A stretch of DNA of 64,000 nt from Parietaria judaica (taxonomy: Eukaryota > Streptophyta > Magnoliopsida > Rosales > Urticaceae). Where the stretch lies: assembly GCA_954871525.1 (NCBI GenBank), contig OX940861.1:11578842-11642841 (forward strand), in the 5' to 3' direction. Under the pieces are notes generated by a model. The model did not search any database. It saw only the letters and a program-made list of their open reading frames with translations, and was not told the origin of the DNA. Both the position numbers and the translations under genes were made by a program. This document shows, in pieces, positions 1 to 12,452 of the stretch (position 1 is its first letter; each line of letters begins with the position of its first letter).

Positions 1-778
1 CCACATATGCCGTCAACGTTGCTAAATTATTCTTCCGCGATGTTTATCGTATTCATGGACTTTTGGCATCTATTGTGTTCGATCGTGATACGCGGTTCAT
101 CAGTCATTTTTGGCGGAGCTTGTGGAAAATGGTGAATACGAAGCTTGATTTTAGTAGTGCTTATCATTCACAGACTAACGGACAAACTGAGGTAGTTAAT
201 CGCTCCTTTGGTAATCTACTTCGGTGCCTCGTCGGAAATCACCCAAAAGGATGGGACCAAAAGCTTAGCCAAACCGAATTTACTTACAACCATGTTGTCA
301 ATCGAAGCACAGGTTTCAGCCCTATTTAGATTGTTTATTCTGCTCAACCACGTGGGCCTTTGGATCTCATTCCTATACCGAGCATGGAGAAGATGCATGG
401 GAAAGCCGCTGATTTTGTCGCGGGACTGCTGGACGTCCATAAGACGGTGTGCGACAACCTCTCCGCCGCTAATGCTCGTTACAAGGCTCATGCCGACCAG
501 CGCCGTCGTCACGTTGAGTTCGAGGTTGGTGATTTCGTGTGGGCTGTCCTCACTAAGGAGCGCTTCTCAACCGGTGATTACAACAAGCTTGCAGCCAAGA
601 AGATTGGACCAGTGGAGATCGTTGAGAAAATCAACGCTAATGCCTACCGTCTTAAGCTCCCGAGGCACATCCGCACCGCCGACATGTTCAACGTGAAGCA
701 TCTCATTCCTTTCCATGATGACTATTTAGAAGACGACGCCAAGACTTCGAGGACGAATTCTCTCGAGCCCAGAGGGAA
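1..778 (+). pseudogene. Ty3/gypsy element G0, integrase C-terminal part (broken)
   Basis: The reading frame starting at base 3 encodes the second half of a Ty3/gypsy integrase, which inserts retrotransposon cDNA. The core motif FDRDTRF carries the second catalytic Asp, and QTEVVNRS carries the catalytic Glu. Downstream are the basic linker ADQRRRHVEFEVGDFVW and the end motif GPVEIVEKINANAYRL. One in-frame TAG at 327-329 interrupts it; relatives in this window have Gln there, so a CAG to TAG change is likely. The frame runs on past 778 into the LTR and stops at 945-947. The N-terminal part lies outside the window. No chromodomain is visible. It is homologous to the integrases of G1 and G3. Confidence 0.88.
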
Positions 779-1279
779 TGATGCAGAGCTGAGTGATGCA
801 GAGCTGATGCATATCAACCCGCTCGACTTTGAACCATCATATCTCTTTACTCGGGTGTCCGTTTTCTGCGCTCTACGTATCGATTCGAAGCTACGGAAGT
901 TATCTACTCAGAGAAGTAAAAATATATGCACAGTTTTATCATTTTAGTGTGTTTTGCGTGGGTTTTTAATTTTGTGCGCAGTTTGACGTTTTTACCCTTT
1001 TTATTGTCAGTTTAGTTTTTGACTATTGGTTGCCTTAGGGTTTCATTTGGGCTGAGGTATTTAAGCCTCACTGATACATTTTGACAGCAGCTTTTAGATT
1101 AAGAAAAGAAAAACTTTGTGTTTTCCCCAACTTCGTATTCTTGAGAATTTGATTTTGTTGCCCACAAATCTGGTATTCATTGTTTAATCAACAGGTTTTT
1201 GGAAGGATTTCGATTGGGTATTCGTGCGTCAAATCAACAATCGAAGTCGTCTTTAGCGGTGTAGTTTGCGCTTACATCA
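779..1279 (+). repeat. Putative 3' LTR of gypsy element G0
   Basis: It begins TGATGCAGAG directly after a purine-rich tract (agaggga) and ends TTACATCA. G1 and G3 LTRs also open with TGATG and close with CATCA. A TATTTAAG box lies in the middle near 1060. The length of 501 bp is an estimate because the 5' partner is outside the window. Confidence 0.6.
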
Positions 1280-2635
1280 TTATGTCAATGGTCCTCCAAA
1301 ACGTTAGTCATCTTTCTTTATTAGAGATTAGAGATAACCATTTTAATACCTTTCATCTTTTTTAGCATTAAAACAGTTTGGAAACAAAGCTGCTGAATTT
1401 TTTTTTTTTTTTGATAATTTATGTTGTTATCGTTCATTATATTTTCACTATTTGTAAGTGGTTGGCTAAATACATAAGTTTTATAAAAGATTTAAGTGAG
1501 ATAAGGAACTTAATTAAAAAAAAAAATTATATCTATAAAATAATTGATAGAAAATTTCACCAAATAATTATATGAAAAGTATACAAATATATTGAAAAGT
1601 TTAAGTTCATTTGTCAAATTATAAGTATATTCGTAACCCTTAATATTAATTCAAGAATTATTAAATAATTTTATTTTTCAATGTTCAAATTACCGTATAT
1701 CCTTCTATTATTTCTTATTTTTGAGACAATATTTTTGTCGCTCATTTACTTTAAACATTTTCAACATATGCATGCATGTTGATGTAAATCTTTTAATCAC
1801 AACACAAAATTTAAAATGTAAATTCAATAATTTTTAACCAAAATGCACTAACAATAATTTTACGCTACCGTGCGAAGTGCGGTGCCATTCCACTAGTGAT
1901 CATAATTCTTGGAACATGGATATCACAGTTTTATTATCATATATTATATTATATAACATGTCGTATTTTTGCATTATTGTCGTATTACAACATTTACGTA
2001 TATCCAGCTCGGTAATCAAGTTTTACCAATCAATGATTGTGGGCCCAATCAAGAACTGATTGACTCAACCTGTCCAAACATAGCCTTATTGGGATCACTA
2101 GTGTAATTAGTGGAATAATGACTGGGAGTGATTATCATTCTCAGGAGAGTGTCAAGGGCCATATCAAGTCGTGGTAATAATGAAGGATTGCATTGCAACG
2201 ACCATATAAGACTTGATCACCGAGGTCAAGATCGAAAACACTTAAAAGATATATTATGATAAAACGTTGAAAAGGAGAAGGCAACATGTGATTCATAATG
2301 ATGTGAAGAAGAATGAGACGTTCGCTGCTAGTTGAAGCCATAAGATCTTGCAACTCATCAAGAGTTCAAGAGTATGATGTCAGAGTTGATGTTGTAACAT
2401 CAAAGGAAAGCCTTTATATTTTGATTCTATACTTTGAGTCTATAACATCAAGGGGGAGTCTTTATACTTAAGTATATATGCTTTATTGATTGTATATATC
2501 TCTTGTAATCTCTTGGTTGATTAATCCAGGTGAGTGTCCCTCAGAGTAAGTTATTCACAAGGGATAGTACTTACTGCGTTAATAAAAAATATTGGTGGAT
2601 CGTTCTCTTTTTTGTATGCTTTTTTATAACTATAG
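1280..2635. other. AT-rich intergenic stretch
   Basis: I see no gene here. Short ORFs such as 1378-1575 are AT-driven. Imperfect inverted ends around 1884 and 2118 (CATTCCACTAGTGATC and its complement) could mark a small MITE but were not convincing. Confidence 0.5.
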
Positions 2636-3116
2636 TGTTGGGGTCGAATTTGGTTCCGAAATCAAATAGGCCAAGGAACGAGCTTCCTTAGCCCAAAAAC
2701 AACAGAGAAGGAGGAAGAAAGACCAAGAAGGGCCGTCTCATCTATACAAGGAGGGACTTGGTCGAGTCTGGTCCCACCCAAAGCCGAACATAAGAACGAT
2801 CCAAGCTCAGTCGAAGGAAAACCCAGACGTGGCAAGGAATCAACGTCCAGTCTAATCCAACACAAACAACAGACGGACCACCTCACAGAGCGACTCACTC
2901 GAATTCCTACTAGGCGAGAACAATGATTCACTCGAATAAATTGTCTCCCTCGGGAGCCACATGATTCCGTACACGCCAGGTCACCTTAATGGACTTAGGG
3001 GACCACCAAATTAAGGTTTGATTGACACCTTGTAATCAGAGCCCATTATTAGGCCCAAATCCACACCTATAAATAGTATAAGATACCACTCATAAACGCT
3101 AAGGATAACAAATTGA
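2636..3116 (+). repeat. LTR-like segment with TATA box, cut by G1
   Basis: The segment opens TGTTGGGGTCG and has a strong TATA box (CCTATAAATAG) near 3066-3076, as expected for the U3 part of a plant LTR. Gypsy element G1 begins right after it, so its R/U5 part, if any, would resume after 8164. I could not locate a clear 3' end there. It encodes nothing convincing. Confidence 0.4.
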
Positions 3117-3121
3117 GAAAT

Positions 3122-3471
3122 TGATGTGGAATTCATTGAATCTCTTTTACGGAGACGTGGGACCGCAAAAACCAGAAATAGTTCGAAAGATCTGTCACGG
3201 CAGCCCCGGAGAATCCACGAAGATTACTGGCGCTTATTTATCTTTATCTCAGCATTAATTGTCGTTATTCTATTTCCGCCTTTATAATTATTTGTCGCAT
3301 TAATTTCCGAATTATTTCCTTTCTTGGTTTATTTTCCTTTGATTGTCTGGTTGTATTATTCTCCTTCCCTGGATAAGCTTTCGACAGTTTTTTTGAAAAA
3401 AATAATAGACTTTGAGCTTGCCTTGCTTAAGCTTTGCGTTATCTCTCTTTCCCGTATACCGTCCTGCATCA
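3122..3471 (+). repeat. 5' LTR of G1
   Basis: 350 bp, TGATGTGG to CTGCATCA. It matches 7809-8159 almost throughout. It is followed after two bases by the primer binding site. Confidence 0.93.
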
Positions 3472-3473
3472 GT

Positions 3474-3487
3474 TGGTATCAGAGCCA
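3474..3487 (+). other. Primer binding site (initiator Met tRNA) of G1
   Basis: TGGTATCAGAGCCA is the standard complement of the 3' end of plant initiator methionine tRNA. It lies two bases past the 5' LTR and is where minus-strand cDNA synthesis starts. Confidence 0.93.
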
Positions 3488-3510
3488 ATCCGATCATCCC
3501 CACCATCACC

Positions 3511-5298
3511 ATGGCGCGCCGAGGTCGACGTGGAGGAATCAACGATCGTGAGGCTGATCTTGACGAAGTATATAGACGTGAGGATCTCGCCAGATTACGT
3601 CTACAAGTGGAGGCTCTGACTCGCTCCGTCGAAGCGCTTCTTCAACAGCGACCCAAAGTGCAGCCAGCCCCTCTTGACGGATCCGAAACTGAAGACGATG
3701 ATCCCTATGCACCGAACCCCGCCAATGGACCCCGGGTGCGCCCGCGCAGAGATGGTGTGGAGATCGACACGCGTTGGGAATCGGCGTTTCGTATGGAGAT
3801 CCTGGAATTCCACGGCAATGTCAACGCCGATGAGTTTCTTGATTGGCTCGCCGCGGTTGATGAAGTTTTGGAGTTCAAAGAGGTTCCCGACAACCGACGA
3901 GCATCTCTCGTCGCGACACGTTTTCGTGGCCGTGCCGCCGCGTGGTGGACACAAATCAAAACGCAGCGAACGCGTACCGGAAAGTCAAAAATTTCAACTT
4001 GGGAGAAACTACAAAAACATATGCGCTCTGCGTTTTTACCATATAATTATGCGCGAACTTTGTACAAAAATCTCCAAAACCTTCGACAAGGTACAAGGTC
4101 CGTCTCTGAATATTCTACAGATTTTTTTATACTTCTTGCCCGAGTCAAGGTGACTGAGACATCCGAGCAAACTGTTTCACGTTATATTGGTGGGTTACGT
4201 GTTCAAATACAAGATGTGTTAAACATGTTCGATCCCGTCATCATTGCCGAAGCGCATCAACGTGCCCTTGCGATCGAGAAACAACAAAGTCGTCGCTCAT
4301 ACAACGCGATACCACAACCTAACCCGCTGAACTGCCCCGTACAACCCATCGCTCTACGCGGTCCGCCAAACCCACTGCCAACTCCAGCCGGTGCAAACCA
4401 GGCCCCACCACCTCCTGTCGCCGGCGGTCTTCGTTGTTTTGGTTGCGGTGAACCGAGACATCGGCGCAATAATTGCCCGCAAAATCCTCGGCGAGGATTG
4501 CTCGCGGACGATAAACGGGAGATTATTGGTGACCCAATCTACGACGACGACACGGAAGATATCGAGGAAGTAGAAGAAGTTATCGGAGACGTAGGCCACA
4601 CACTCGTTCTACGCCGGAATTTTCTCGCACCCCCGAACAGAGACGAAGGATGGCTGCGCAATAATATTTTCCAATCCTCATGCACCATTAGTGATAAGGT
4701 TTGTCGTTTCGTCATTGATTCCGGTAGTTGTGAAAATGTTGTTGCCGAGGAAGTTGTCAAAAAATTAGGGCTCGACGCGGAGAAGCATCCAAAACCATAT
4801 AAGTTAGCATGGCTTCAAAGTGGCACCGAAGTTACTGTCTCCCAACGAGTCACAGTGAAGTTTTCTATTGGTTCTACTTACCGCGACGAGGTTACATGCG
4901 ATGTTGTTGCCATGGACGCTTGTCACCTTCTTTTAGGCCGACCTTGGCAATTTGATCGTAACACAATTCACGACGGTCTTTCGAACACCCACAGTTTTTA
5001 CTTTGCCGGAAAGAAGATCGTGCTATTACCATCGAACCCCGCTATAGCCCCGCATCCTCGCCCAAAGACAACCCTTCTTTCCCGCACCGAGTTTGAAGGC
5101 GAACTCTCCGACACAAGCATTGTTTACGCTCTCATTGGCAAGCCGGCAACCACCAAAACCCCGGTACCCGACGATGTCCAGCCACTGCTCGCTGATTTCA
5201 GCGATGTATTTCCAACCGAACTACCTTCGGAACTGCCACCACTTTGGGATATTCAACACCGCATTGACCTCATGCCCGAGTCGTCACTCCCTAATTGA
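3511..5298 (+). pseudogene. G1 gag and protease
   Basis: The start is the ATG at 3511 (MARRGRRGG), 24 bases past the primer site; the frame is open further upstream but that lies in LTR and leader. The gag body (WWTQIKTQ, IGGLRVQIQDVLNMF) forms the particle. A CX2CX4HX4C zinc knuckle (CFGCGEPRHRRNNC) binds RNA. The aspartic protease site is VIDSGS. The frame stops at TGA 5296-5298, but the same frame continues directly into reverse transcriptase, and G3 has Arg at this point. This suggests a CGA to TGA change that splits what was one polyprotein. Confidence 0.9.
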
Positions 5299-5310
5299 GC
5301 TCACTACCGA

Positions 5311-6359
5311 ATGAGTCCCACCGAGCATGAAGAACTTCGACGCCAAGTCGAGGAACTTCTCAAAAAAGGCCACATTCGCGAGAGCTTAAGCCCGTGTGCG
5401 GTTCCCGCTTTGCTGACTCCCAAGAAAGACGGCACGTGGCGGATGTGCGTTGATAACCGTGCGATCAATAAAATTACAGTGCGATATCGTTTTCCTATTC
5501 CACGGCTCGATGACCTCTTAGACCAATTAAGCGGTGCACGGGTGTTTAGCAAATTGGATCTCAAAAGCGGGTACCACGAAATCCGTATTCGGCCCGGCGA
5601 CGAATGGAAGACCGCTTTCAAGACCCGCGAAGGCTTATACGAGTGGCTCGTCATGCCTTTCGGACTCTCTAACGCACCGAGCACTTTTATGCGCGTCATG
5701 AACCAAGCGCTCCGACCTTTTATCGGTAAATTTGTCGTTGTTTATTTTGATGATATTTTGATATATAACGCTAATCCGGAGGTCCACTTACAACACCTCC
5801 GCGAAGTTCTTTTCGTTTTTCACAGCCACCGTTTCTATGCCGCTCTTGGGAAGTGTGTGTTTCTTTCCGATCGAGTCGAATTTTTGGGCTATGTTATTTC
5901 AACCGAGGGGCTTAGTGTTGACAACGCGAAAGTACAAGCCGTGGCTTCGTGGCCACAACCGACAACCGTTAATGAGGTGCGAAGTTTTCACAGTTTAGCG
6001 TCGTTTTATCGCCGTTTTATCCCATATTTCAGTTCCGTGATGGCTCCCATTATCGAGTGCATAAAAACGGGTCGATTCCATTGGACCAAACAAGCGGTGT
6101 CGGCGTTTACCCGGATTAAAGCGCTGCTCACTAGCGCGCCGATTCTCGTGCTTCCCGACTTTGACCAACCGTTTCTTCTCCATTGTGATGCCTCAAAGGT
6201 CGGTATTGGGCCGTGCTTAGCCAAGGAAACCGTCCAGTTGCGTATTTTAGTGAAAAGCTCACCGGCCCGAAGTCACGCTACAATACGTACGATGTGGAAT
6301 TTTACGCGATCGTGCGCGCCATCCACCATTGACGCCATTATCTTTTTCATAACGAGTTC
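5311..6359 (+). pseudogene. G1 reverse transcriptase and start of RNase H
   Basis: This continues the gag-protease frame after the stop at 5296. Reverse transcriptase motifs are intact: [46 protein letters not shown] and the catalytic YFDD. RNase H begins at [12 protein letters not shown]. Near base 6208 a one-base loss shifts the frame, so the annotated ORF to 6435 ends in nonsense. In the corrected frame a TGA at 6330-6332 replaces the Trp found in G3. The enzyme would copy element RNA into cDNA if intact. Confidence 0.9.
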
Positions 6360-6998
6360 GTGTTATACACCGATCACGATGCACTCAAGCACCTCGGGAC
6401 ACAAGACAAGGTATCCGCACGACATGCCTCTTTGATTGCGTTTCTCCAACAGTTCACATTCTCTATTAAACACAAGGCGGGTGTTTTAAACCGCGTCGCC
6501 GATGCGCTAAGTCGTCGTCACGCTTTCCTAACTACGATGCGCATTGAGGTACCCGGTTTTGACACATTGACCGAGTTGTACGCCATGGATCCTTTTTTCT
6601 CGCGTGTTCTGCAGCGCCTAAATGCGGGTGAGCACACGGACTTTGGGGTGTCCGAGGGGTTTCTTTTTCACAAAGCGCAGCTGTGTATTCCCGAGGGAAG
6701 CCTCCGCCTCAAGATTATTCGTGATTTGCAAAATGAAGGTCATGTCGGGCGTGATCGTACCCTCCACCTTGTCGCTTCTTCGTATTTTTGGCCAAGCTTG
6801 AGTCGCGATGTCGCCCGCTTGGTTAACCGGAGTCGCACATGTAACCTTGCAAAAGATAAAGCAACCAATGCTGGTCTCTATATACCTCTCCCAGTTCCAA
6901 CGCAACCATGGACCGATATTAGCATAAATTTTGTGCTTGGTCTTCCCCGCACTCAAAGAGGTCACGATTCTATATTTGTCGTCGTTGATCGGTTCTAA
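6360..6998 (+). pseudogene. G1 RNase H end and integrase N-terminal part
   Basis: The frame holds the RNase H tail ([23 protein letters not shown]) and the integrase zinc-binding region. The first Cys of the HHCC finger is Ser here (NRSRTC where CRTC is usual). The core begins PWTDISINFVLGLP with the first catalytic Asp. It ends in TAA at 6996-6998 within DRF, where relatives continue. After it the same frame runs on to about 7125. Confidence 0.87.
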
Positions 6999-7158
6999 AA
7001 AATGGCGCACTTTATTCCTTGTCGAAAAACTTCGGACGCTGTTAATGTCGCTGCTCTATTTTTTCGCAAAATTTATCGCCTCCATGGACTTCCTACTTCG
7101 ATAGTCTCTGACCGCGACACTCGATTTTTGTCATTTTTGGCGCTCTCTGTGGCGCTTA

Positions 7159-7869
7159 GTGGACACTAGACTAGATTTCAGCAACGCTTACCACCCACAA
7201 ACGGATGGCCAAACTGAAGTTGTTAATCGCTCACTCGGTAATATGCTTCGCTGCCTCGTCGGGGAATCGATCAGGTCATGGGACTTGAAGCTCTTTCATG
7301 CTGAGTTTGCGCATAATCATGCTCATAATCGGAGCACCGGCTACAGCCCGTTCCAAGTTGTTTACAGCATCGTGCCTCGCGTTCCGCTCAACCTCGCACC
7401 TCTGCCCGACCAGCCCCGTATTCACGGTGACGCAACAACCTTTGTCGAACAGCTCCGTGAGACACACCGTGCTACAGTAGGCCGACTTGAGGAAGCCACT
7501 GCCCGATACAAGACTGCAGCCGATAAAAAGCGCCGACTAGTGGTTTTCAACGTAGGAGATTATTTTTGGACTGTCCTCACCAAAGAACGAATTCCGGCGC
7601 ATGAATACAACAAGCTCAAAACGAAGACGATCGGCCCTGTTGAAATAGTGGAAAAAATAAATTCCAACGCATATCGTCTTCGCCTTCCATCCCACATTCG
7701 CACCGCCGATGTTTTTAACATCAAGCACCTCATTCCATATACGGGCGACAACTCAGACGATGACGCGGCACAAAATTCAGGGACGAATTTTTTTGACCCG
7801 GGGGAGAATGATGCGGAATTCATCGGAGTCTCTTTTATGGAGACGTGGGACCGCAAAAACCAGAAATAG
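7159..7869 (+). pseudogene. G1 integrase C-terminal part
   Basis: The frame is shifted relative to the upstream piece by a small deletion near 7123-7132. It contains the catalytic Glu motif QTEVVNRS, the basic linker and GPVEIVEKINSNAYRL. The stop at 7867-7869 lies about 60 bases inside the 3' LTR. It matches G0 closely in order and motif spacing. Confidence 0.88.
7800..7808 (+). other. Polypurine tract of G1
   Basis: GGGGGAGAA lies directly before the 3' LTR, the expected plus-strand primer for LTR retrotransposons. Confidence 0.85.
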
Positions 7870-8159
7870 TTCGAAAGATCTGTCACGGCAGCCCCGGAGA
7901 ATCCACGAAGATTACTGGTGCTTATTTATCTTTATTTCAGCATTAATTGTCGTTATTCTATTTCCGCCTTTATAATTATTTGTCGCATTAATTTCCGGAT
8001 TATTTCCTTTCTTGGTTTATTTTCCTTTGATTGTCTAGTTGTATTATTCTCCTTCCCTGGAGAAGCTTTCGACAGTTTTTTTGAAAAAAATAATAGACTT
8101 TGAGCTTGCTTTGCTTAAGCTTTGCGTTATCTCTCTTTCCCGTATACCATCCTGCATCA
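7809..8159 (+). repeat. 3' LTR of G1
   Basis: 351 bp, TGATGCGG to CTGCATCA. It is followed by the second copy of the target duplication GAAAT. Confidence 0.93.
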
Positions 8160-8164
8160 GAAAT

Positions 8165-9697
<1,533 letters not shown>

Positions 9698-9707
9698 TAT
9701 ATATATA
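9698..9707 (+). promoter_or_regulatory. TATA box of EF-hand gene 1
   Basis: TATATATATA in the context gctcTATATATATAccc, about 102 bases before the ATG. This is a typical plant TATA distance allowing a leader of about 70-80 bases. Confidence 0.7.
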
Positions 9708-9808
9708 CCCTCGCTAACTATGGATCATCACACTTCAAAGAAAACCACAACGTAAAAAGATCATCCCATATATACAAAGCTTCTTAACCTTATTTACCAA
9801 AATTAAAC

Positions 9809-10156
9809 ATGTTTGGCGGAACACTGATAATTTCTCAGAGCACGGAACCCAATCACAAAGTCCAATTGTCATTGCCCAATGTGGCAAGCGCCGGAGTGTG
9901 CAACAGGCCATTCACGGTGACGTACGACGAGACGCAGTTGCGAAGCAAGCTGAAGTGCTTTGACACCAACGGCGATGGCCGTCTGAGCAAGCAAGAGCTC
10001 TACGCCGCCTTCAAGAGCCTCGGCTCGCGCTGGGCCGAATTCCGAACCAACCGTGCGCTCCACGTTGCCGACCGAAACCGCGACAGATTTATCAACAATG
10101 ATGAGTTCGACACCCTCGTCAAGTATTTAATGAAGATTGGCTACACCGTCAATTAG
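9809..10156 (+). CDS. EF-hand calcium-binding protein 1 (subfamily A)
   Basis: A 115-residue intronless protein with two EF-hands, resembling small plant CML/polcalcin-type calcium sensors. Loop 1 at residues 52-63 (DTNGDGRLSKQE) has all ligand positions. Loop 2 at 88-99 (DRNRDRFINNDE) keeps the acidic ends but has Arg at position 6, normally Gly, so binding may be weaker. The N-terminal 40 residues are not recognised and show no clear signal peptide or membrane segment, so a soluble cytosolic or nuclear location is likely. It is closest to gene 3 (shared LGSRW and the KIGYTV end). The start is the only ATG after the TATA box in frame. The target protein is unknown. Confidence 0.88.
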   Translation: MFGGTLIISQSTEPNHKVQLSLPNVASAGVCNRPFTVTYDETQLRSKLKCFDTNGDGRLSKQELYAAFKSLGSRWAEFRTNRALHVADRNRDRFINNDEFDTLVKYLMKIGYTVN

Positions 10157-10455
10157 ACTGTCTTTTGCGTTCATATATATATATATGTATACATGTACTG
10201 TACTTGTCTTAGGTGTGTATTATGGTTTTGGATGGGACTTTGTTCATCCATAAACTAGGTTTCTAAGTGATATAGTCAACTGACTATGCAAGCTGTTGTG
10301 TTTCGATCAATGTTCATTTTTAAGAATGTTGTTGAAGAATTATGTTCAAGTTAAGCTTTGATCAGTTTTCTATACATATGACTTTACAACCGTCCCTTTG
10401 TTGTAGGGTTGTACGTAGTGAAAGTACAATTGTTTGAGGGGTCAGTAATCTTGAT
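10157..10455. other. 3' flank of EF-hand gene 1
   Basis: AT-rich probable 3' UTR and intergenic DNA. No further gene was seen. Confidence 0.5.
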
Positions 10456-10883
10456 CATGGCTTTAAATTCCCCGGCACGGCATGCCCGTTTTTTGAGAGT
10501 TGCGGCATGCGGCGTGCTCGTGAACAACTATAATCTATGATGTTCTATTTTAAATGTAACCATATATTTATATTTTTTATAAATTTTAATTATTAACTTT
10601 TATATAAATACAACTATTAACTTATTAATATGATTTTTTAGTTATTTATATATGTCTTACGGTGATAAATAAGTAATTTTAAACCTATTTACAAAAATTA
10701 TCAAAATATTAAAATTAATTTTCGAGTTTTCCATCGATATTTTTGTCGGCATGCGGCATGCTTGTGAAATTTATATGGCATTTCTGGCATTGCAGCATGC
10801 CCTTTTTTTTTTCCTGTCGATATTTCCATCGGCATGTGGCATGCCCGTACGAAACTGCGTCGGCATCATAATTTAAAACCGTG
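10456..10883. mobile_element. MITE with subterminal GCATGC palindromes
   Basis: The ends are CATGGCTTTAAATT and the complement of CACGGTTTTAAATT, a 14-bp imperfect terminal inverted repeat. Six GCATGC palindromes sit near the two ends (10480, 10505, 10749, 10756, 10795, 10839), as in the subterminal transposase-binding repeats of hAT elements. The 428-bp unit has no coding capacity. Flanking 8-mers match only partly (atcttgat, atccatat). Confidence 0.6.
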
Positions 10884-11264
10884 ATCCATATAATGTTTAA
10901 ATTGTTATCAATCCATATTAAGCTATATACCAATAACGGTTTCCGTAGGTCATTTTTAATTTGAGTGAAGAAAGTCTAGAAAAAAGATTATTAATGCAAA
11001 AAATATTGGAGTGTGAAGAATGATTTAAGTAAAAAATTATGAAATAATATAAAAATTATTTAAAGAGAGAATTGTAATCATGATCTCCCATCAAACACGT
11101 AATTTACTTTCCCAATTATTAGCTACTTAATTATGATTAAAATATGTATCAAAACTCTGTAGAAATAATAATAATATAATATTATATTAGGAGAGTCACG
11201 TGACCTTTATAGAACTCATGTGGCTTCGCCACTGCTCAAGATAATTAAGCTCGATATTTTAAAC

Positions 11265-12085
11265 TAGGGCTGAAAAATTTGTACTCGGTTCCCGGTTTCG
11301 TCCCGGTTCTGGCCCTGGTACTGAACCGTTTTTGGTAAAAAATCAGTTTTTTTTACCATACCCTAAAAAGCGACGTCCCGGTTCCAGTTTGAATAACCAA
11401 AACAAAAACCAATTCAAAATTTGAAATTCCCAGTTTTTTTGTCCCGGTTCCGGTTTTATGTCGTTTTGTTATAAGTTTGTCTTTTTTTCAACATGTCATT
11501 TCTTATATGTTGTTTACTAGTTAGGTTTTTAATCCATTATTTTATTTTTCAGCCCATTATTTTAACATGTTATTTATTTTTCAGCCTATTACTCGGTATT
11601 TTATTTAACATGTCATTTCTTATATGTGTTTTGTTATAAAAAAAATGATTTGTTTGTACTCGGTATTTACTATTTAGCATTTTAGACTCGGTTTTTTGCA
11701 GTTAGATTTGGATTTGGTATCACGAAGTTCACGATGTGAACTCGGTTCTTGCATTTGGTATTTTGTATTTTGCTTTTGTACTCGGATTTGGTATTTTGCA
11801 TGTTGGATTTGTACTCGGATTTGGTATTTTGCATTTTGGATTTGTACTTAGTGGGTTATCTTTCATGTTTCTTTTTTGGATTTTGTCCCGGATTTTGGTC
11901 CTAAAAAAATCGGGATTTTAATCAAATTCCCGGTTCCGGTTCCGGTCTTGGTTCTGATTTAAAAAAAAACCAAGACTTTTCAGAAGCATAACCAAAATCG
12001 GGACAGAAAAATTGTGTCCCGATTTTTCCGGGACAGGGACAAAAAATAGTCAAATTCCCGGTTTCCGGTTCCGGTTTCAGCCCTA
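11265..12085. mobile_element. hAT-type non-autonomous element A
   Basis: A perfect 11-bp terminal inverted repeat (TAGGGCTGAAA) and a perfect 8-bp target duplication TTTTAAAC at 11257-11264 and 12086-12093 identify the hAT superfamily. The 821-bp body is full of CCGGTTCC/TCCCGG tracts near both ends and an internal run of related short repeats based on ttggtattttgcat. It encodes no transposase; ORF 11736-11921 is a repeat artefact. Related copies are B (12453) and C (17489), in opposite orientation. Confidence 0.92.
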
Positions 12086-12185
12086 TTTTAAACATTGGAC
12101 TACATTTATAAGAGGGCAATCAATTTTGGAAACTCCTCAACTTGTTTTTTTGTCTTTATTTAGCCCCTCATTTTATAAAATGATC

Positions 12186-12452
12186 ATATAGCATTCTTAA
12201 CTTTGTAATTTTGTTCATACTTAACCAATTCTGTTAGATTTCTGATATATTTTACAGAAGAATATTATTTACGTTGGTATAGCCTGGGGCCAAATAAATT
12301 CTCATATTTTGTATATTCTGTTTGGTACTTATTTGAAACTAGAGGTACCAACAAACAAAAAAAATCTTCCGTAAGAAAACTAATAGAAATTAGTTTTATA
12401 AATACAGATTATAAAGTGAAAGATGTATTTAACTAATCTGTATTTAACAAAT
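12186..12452 (+). repeat. 267-bp direct repeat, left copy
   Basis: Runs from atatagcattc to tttaacaaat. It is nearly identical to 13172-13439, with a handful of differences by eye. The two copies directly flank hAT element B. Confidence 0.9.

Larger units (their letters stand above)
3122..8159 (+). mobile_element. Ty3/gypsy LTR retrotransposon G1, complete structure, mutated ORF
   Basis: This is a structurally complete element of 5,038 bp. Both LTRs run TGATG to CATCA, and the 5-bp target duplication GAAAT lies at 3117-3121 and 8160-8164. Order: 5' LTR, iMet-tRNA primer site, gag with zinc knuckle, protease, reverse transcriptase, RNase H, integrase, polypurine tract, 3' LTR. The two LTRs differ at roughly a dozen positions by eye over 350 bp, which indicates moderate age. 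The polyprotein carries at least three nonsense mutations and two frameshifts, so it is not autonomous. The coding frame ends inside the 3' LTR, as in CRM-type chromoviruses, but clade assignment is tentative. Confidence 0.95.

Noticed and set aside
1884..2118. Possible MITE with CACTAGTGATC inverted ends
   Set aside because: The inverted match is short and interrupted, with no target duplication found.
2662..2931. 89-residue minus-strand ORF
   Set aside because: Lies in an LTR-like segment with promoter features on the other strand. No recognisable protein feature.
11736..11921. Phe/Gly/Leu-rich ORF resembling a membrane protein, repeated at 17649-17846
   Set aside because: It is a translation of short degenerate repeats inside hAT-type elements A and C, with no start context and no conservation at the codon level.
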